Below, piece by piece: positions 26,677 through 28,458 of a stretch of 28,458 nucleotides of DNA. Source of the DNA: a virus. Below the pieces are notes generated by a model. The model did no database searches and was not told the DNA's origin. It saw nothing but the letters and a program-made list of their open reading frames with translations. The DNA lies in IMG/VR virus record IMGVR_UViG_3300034198_021309, positions 1-28,458 of that record; one strand, 5' to 3'. Each line of letters begins with the position of its first letter. The first letter of the stretch is position 1. Position numbers and translations under genes: made by a program.

Positions 26677-27098
26677 TGCCAGATATTAAAGTAAGAGTAG
26701 GTCAACAAAATGCCATTAAGGTAATTTCCAGTATATCTGGAGTTGCCAATTCTATTACACATGTAAATACTTCAGATGTTGCTAGTTATGCATATGTTGC
26801 TGGAATTTCTACTAATGTAATAGGTGGAGTTGGTATATTATCTTCATTCCAAGTAACTGGAGTATCCACTTTTTATGGAAATGTAAATTTTGATAATAAT
26901 ACGACTTTTTTAAATCCAATTAATTATGCATATGGAATTTATAATGGCCCAAATGGAATAGCATATTTTAATAGTAGTGGAAATTTAGTATCATCCCCAA
27001 ATACAAATTCTTACCAATCAAACAGTAGCTATATTCTTACAGTCGATAATTCAGGTAATCCTATCTGGACAGATACTATAACAGGAGGAACTTATTAA
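26676..27098 (+). CDS. Small virion/fibre-like protein (140 aa)
   Basis: Translation is coupled to the preceding gene by a one-base overlap and a strong GA-rich ribosome binding site. Residues about 3-40 form a polar opening (I-K-V-R-V-G-Q-Q-N-A-I-K-V-I). The middle (about 42-75) has the G-x-S-T-x-V-x-G-x-V-G-I and V-T-G-V-S-T-F-Y-G-N-V-N-F pattern seen in cyanophage tail fibres. The C-terminus is Asn/Ser/Gly-rich and ends with P-I-W-T-D-T-I-T-G-G-T-Y. I take it as a small fibre or whisker-like structural protein, by composition and place only. Its end carries AGGAGG for gp13 and overlaps gp13 by one base. Confidence 0.7.
   Translation: MPDIKVRVGQQNAIKVISSISGVANSITHVNTSDVASYAYVAGISTNVIGGVGILSSFQVTGVSTFYGNVNFDNNTTFLNPINYAYGIYNGPNGIAYFNSSGNLVSSPNTNSYQSNSSYILTVDNSGNPIWTDTITGGTY
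27083..27088 (+). promoter_or_regulatory. Strong ribosome binding site of gp13 (AGGAGG)
   Basis: AGGAGG lies 9 bases before ATG 27098 and is the best Shine-Dalgarno match in the window. It sits inside the upstream coding region. Confidence 0.7.
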
Positions 27099-27958
27099 TG
27101 TCTAAACCAGCAAGTCGCCAAGATCTTATTGACTACTGTTTAAGGCGTCTAGGATACCCTGTATTGGAGATTAACCTTGATGATGATCAAATAGATGATT
27201 TAGTAGATGATGCTCTTCAGCTCTTCCAGGAGAGGCACTACGATGGCATTGAACGCATGTATCTTAAGTATCAAGTTACTCAAGATGACATTAATAGGGG
27301 TCGTGGTCTTACCATGACTGCAGGATCAGTTTCTAAAACAGGAGTTGGAATAGTCACTACTACTGGAACTTCTAATATTGTAGGAACTGCAACTACATTT
27401 AGTTTTTATGAAAACTCAAATTATATTCAAGTTCCTGATAGTGTAATTGGAATTGAAAAAGTATTTAAATTTGATACTAGTACAATTTCTGGTGGAATGT
27501 TTAGTATTAAATATCAATTATTTTTGAATGACTTATATTATTTTAACTCTGTTGAATTACTTCAATATTCAATGGTTAAATCATATCTTGAAGATATTGA
27601 TTTCTTATTAGAAACGGATAAACAAGTTAGATTTAATATTAGACAAGGTAGATTGTATCTAGATATTGATTGGGGATATGCTCCTGTCGGAACATTTTTT
27701 ATTATTGATTGTTATCGTATTTTGGATCCAAATACTTTCACTAAAGTATATAATGATCGTTTTCTAAAAAGATATCTTACTGCACTTATGAAGAGGCAGT
27801 GGGGTCAGAATTTAATTAAATTTAAAGGAGTAAAACTTCCTGGTGGAGTTGAATTAAATGGTAGAGAAATCTACGAAGATGCTCAAAGAGAAATAGATCA
27901 AATTATGGATAGAATGTCTATGGATTATGAAATGCCCCCATACGACACGATTGGATGA
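27098..27958 (+). CDS. gp13: Neck protein gp13
   Basis: Gp13 and gp14 form the neck that closes the filled head and receives the tail. The 286-aa product (T4 gp13 has 309) has the family start: S-R-Q-D-L-I-D-Y-C-L-R-R-L-G-Y-P-V and D-D-A-L-Q-L-F-Q-E-R-H-Y-D-G. The rest includes L-L-E-T-D-K-Q-V-R-F-N, L-K-R-Y-L-T-A-L-M-K-R-Q-W-G-Q-N-L-I-K-F and the C-terminal helix E-I-Y-E-D-A-Q-R-E-I. Residues about 74-100 hold a G-V-G-I-V-T-T-T-G-T-S insert like the Gly/Thr repeats in the giant proteins. The first 85 codons have a clearly higher GC than the rest. The gp14 start follows six bases after its stop. Confidence 0.93.
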   Translation: MSKPASRQDLIDYCLRRLGYPVLEINLDDDQIDDLVDDALQLFQERHYDGIERMYLKYQVTQDDINRGRGLTMTAGSVSKTGVGIVTTTGTSNIVGTATTFSFYENSNYIQVPDSVIGIEKVFKFDTSTISGGMFSIKYQLFLNDLYYFNSVELLQYSMVKSYLEDIDFLLETDKQVRFNIRQGRLYLDIDWGYAPVGTFFIIDCYRILDPNTFTKVYNDRFLKRYLTALMKRQWGQNLIKFKGVKLPGGVELNGREIYEDAQREIDQIMDRMSMDYEMPPYDTIG

Positions 27959-27964
27959 TAAAAA

Positions 27965-28458
27965 ATGGCTCTTAATCCCTATTTTCTTCAAGGATCGCCA
28001 AGTGAACAAAGACTAGTTCAAGATTTAATCAATGAACAGTTAAAAATTTTTGGTGTAGAAGTTATCTATATTCCAAGAAAATTTGTAGATAGAAAAACTA
28101 TCGTAAAAGAAGTTACTGCTTCAAAATTTAATGATAATTTTGCTATAGAGGCTTATGTGAATAGTTATGAAGGATACACTGGAGGTGGAGATATTTTATC
28201 GAAATTTGGAATGAGTTTACGAGATGATGTGAGTCTTATCATTTCCAGAGATCGATTTGAAGATTTTATAGCACCATTTTTGGCATCCATGGATACGGAT
28301 GAGATTATATTGGCATCAAGACCTAGAGAGGGTGATATTGTTTATTTTCCACTTGGTCAAAGATTATTTGAAGTTAAATTTGTTGAGCATGAGCAACCAT
28401 TTTATCAACTTGGAAAACTTTATGTTTATGAATTAAAATGTGAACTCTTTGAATATGA
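27965..28458 (+). CDS. gp14: Neck protein gp14 (partial, 3' end cut)
   Basis: The frame opens with ATG 27965 and runs off the window after 164 codons; T4 gp14 has 256 residues, so roughly the last third is missing. Marks of the family are M-A-L-N-P-Y-F-L-Q-G-S-P-S-E-Q-R-L-V-Q-D-L, Y-I-P-R-K-F-V-D, N-S-Y-E-G-Y-T-G-G-G-D-I-L-S-K-F-G and R-E-G-D-I-V-Y-F-P-L-G. It follows gp13 as in T4, and the two proteins act in the same neck complex. Confidence 0.93.
   Translation, partial: MALNPYFLQGSPSEQRLVQDLINEQLKIFGVEVIYIPRKFVDRKTIVKEVTASKFNDNFAIEAYVNSYEGYTGGGDILSKFGMSLRDDVSLIISRDRFEDFIAPFLASMDTDEIILASRPREGDIVYFPLGQRLFEVKFVEHEQPFYQLGKLYVYELKCELFEY

Noticed and set aside
1-28458. tRNA genes, CRISPR arrays, insertion sequences, introns
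   Set aside because: No cloverleaf, regularly spaced identical repeats, terminal inverted repeats with a transposase, or interrupted gene was seen by eye.

Overview
The window looks like a piece of a T4-like myovirus genome, most probably a marine cyanophage of the Kyanoviridae type (Prochlorococcus or Synechococcus host). Three things support this. Every convincing gene is on the + strand and tightly packed. The order 25 - 6 - 7 - 8 - (DUF4815 protein) - small genes - 13 - 14 matches the cyanophage baseplate/neck cluster. A host-derived speD gene and a set of small proteins that I associate with cyanophages sit just upstream. Family assignments rest on my recognition of sequence motifs; no search was run.

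Region 1 (1-2740) holds accessory and small genes, with about 40% GC in a block I counted by hand. It contains a doubtful 52-codon ORF at the edge, a zinc-ribbon membrane protein, a small AbrB-like protein, a GT-A glycosyltransferase-like protein, and small conserved unknowns of 51, 47 and 72 aa. These are followed by a 190-base gap with a direct repeat, speD (S-adenosylmethionine decarboxylase), a two-hairpin leader and a 78-aa acidic protein.

Region 2 (2742-17100) starts with a late promoter (CATAAATA) and encodes gp25, gp6 and a gp7-like baseplate wedge protein of 3995 residues, about four times T4 gp7. The middle of the giant is very AT-rich and built from repeated modules: GGxxY repeats, H-x-L-x-x-G repeats, IDxE...RG repeats, a tandem duplication with a period of about 130 residues, and an embedded YHYH-like domain.

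Region 3 (17119-26307) starts with a second late promoter (TATAAATA) and encodes gp8, a 2399-aa DUF4815-type tail/baseplate protein and two small overlapping genes. Region 4 (26303-28458) starts with a third late promoter (TATAAATA) and encodes two small virion proteins, neck protein gp13 and the start of neck protein gp14, cut by the window end.

Together regions 2-4 make the outer baseplate wedge, its peripheral appendages and the head-tail neck, read as three apparent late transcription units with 1-nt to short spacings or overlaps between genes. No T4-type gp9, gp10, gp11 or gp12 is recognisable between gp8 and gp13; the DUF4815 giant and the two small proteins occupy that place. I see no tRNA, CRISPR array, insertion sequence or intron.
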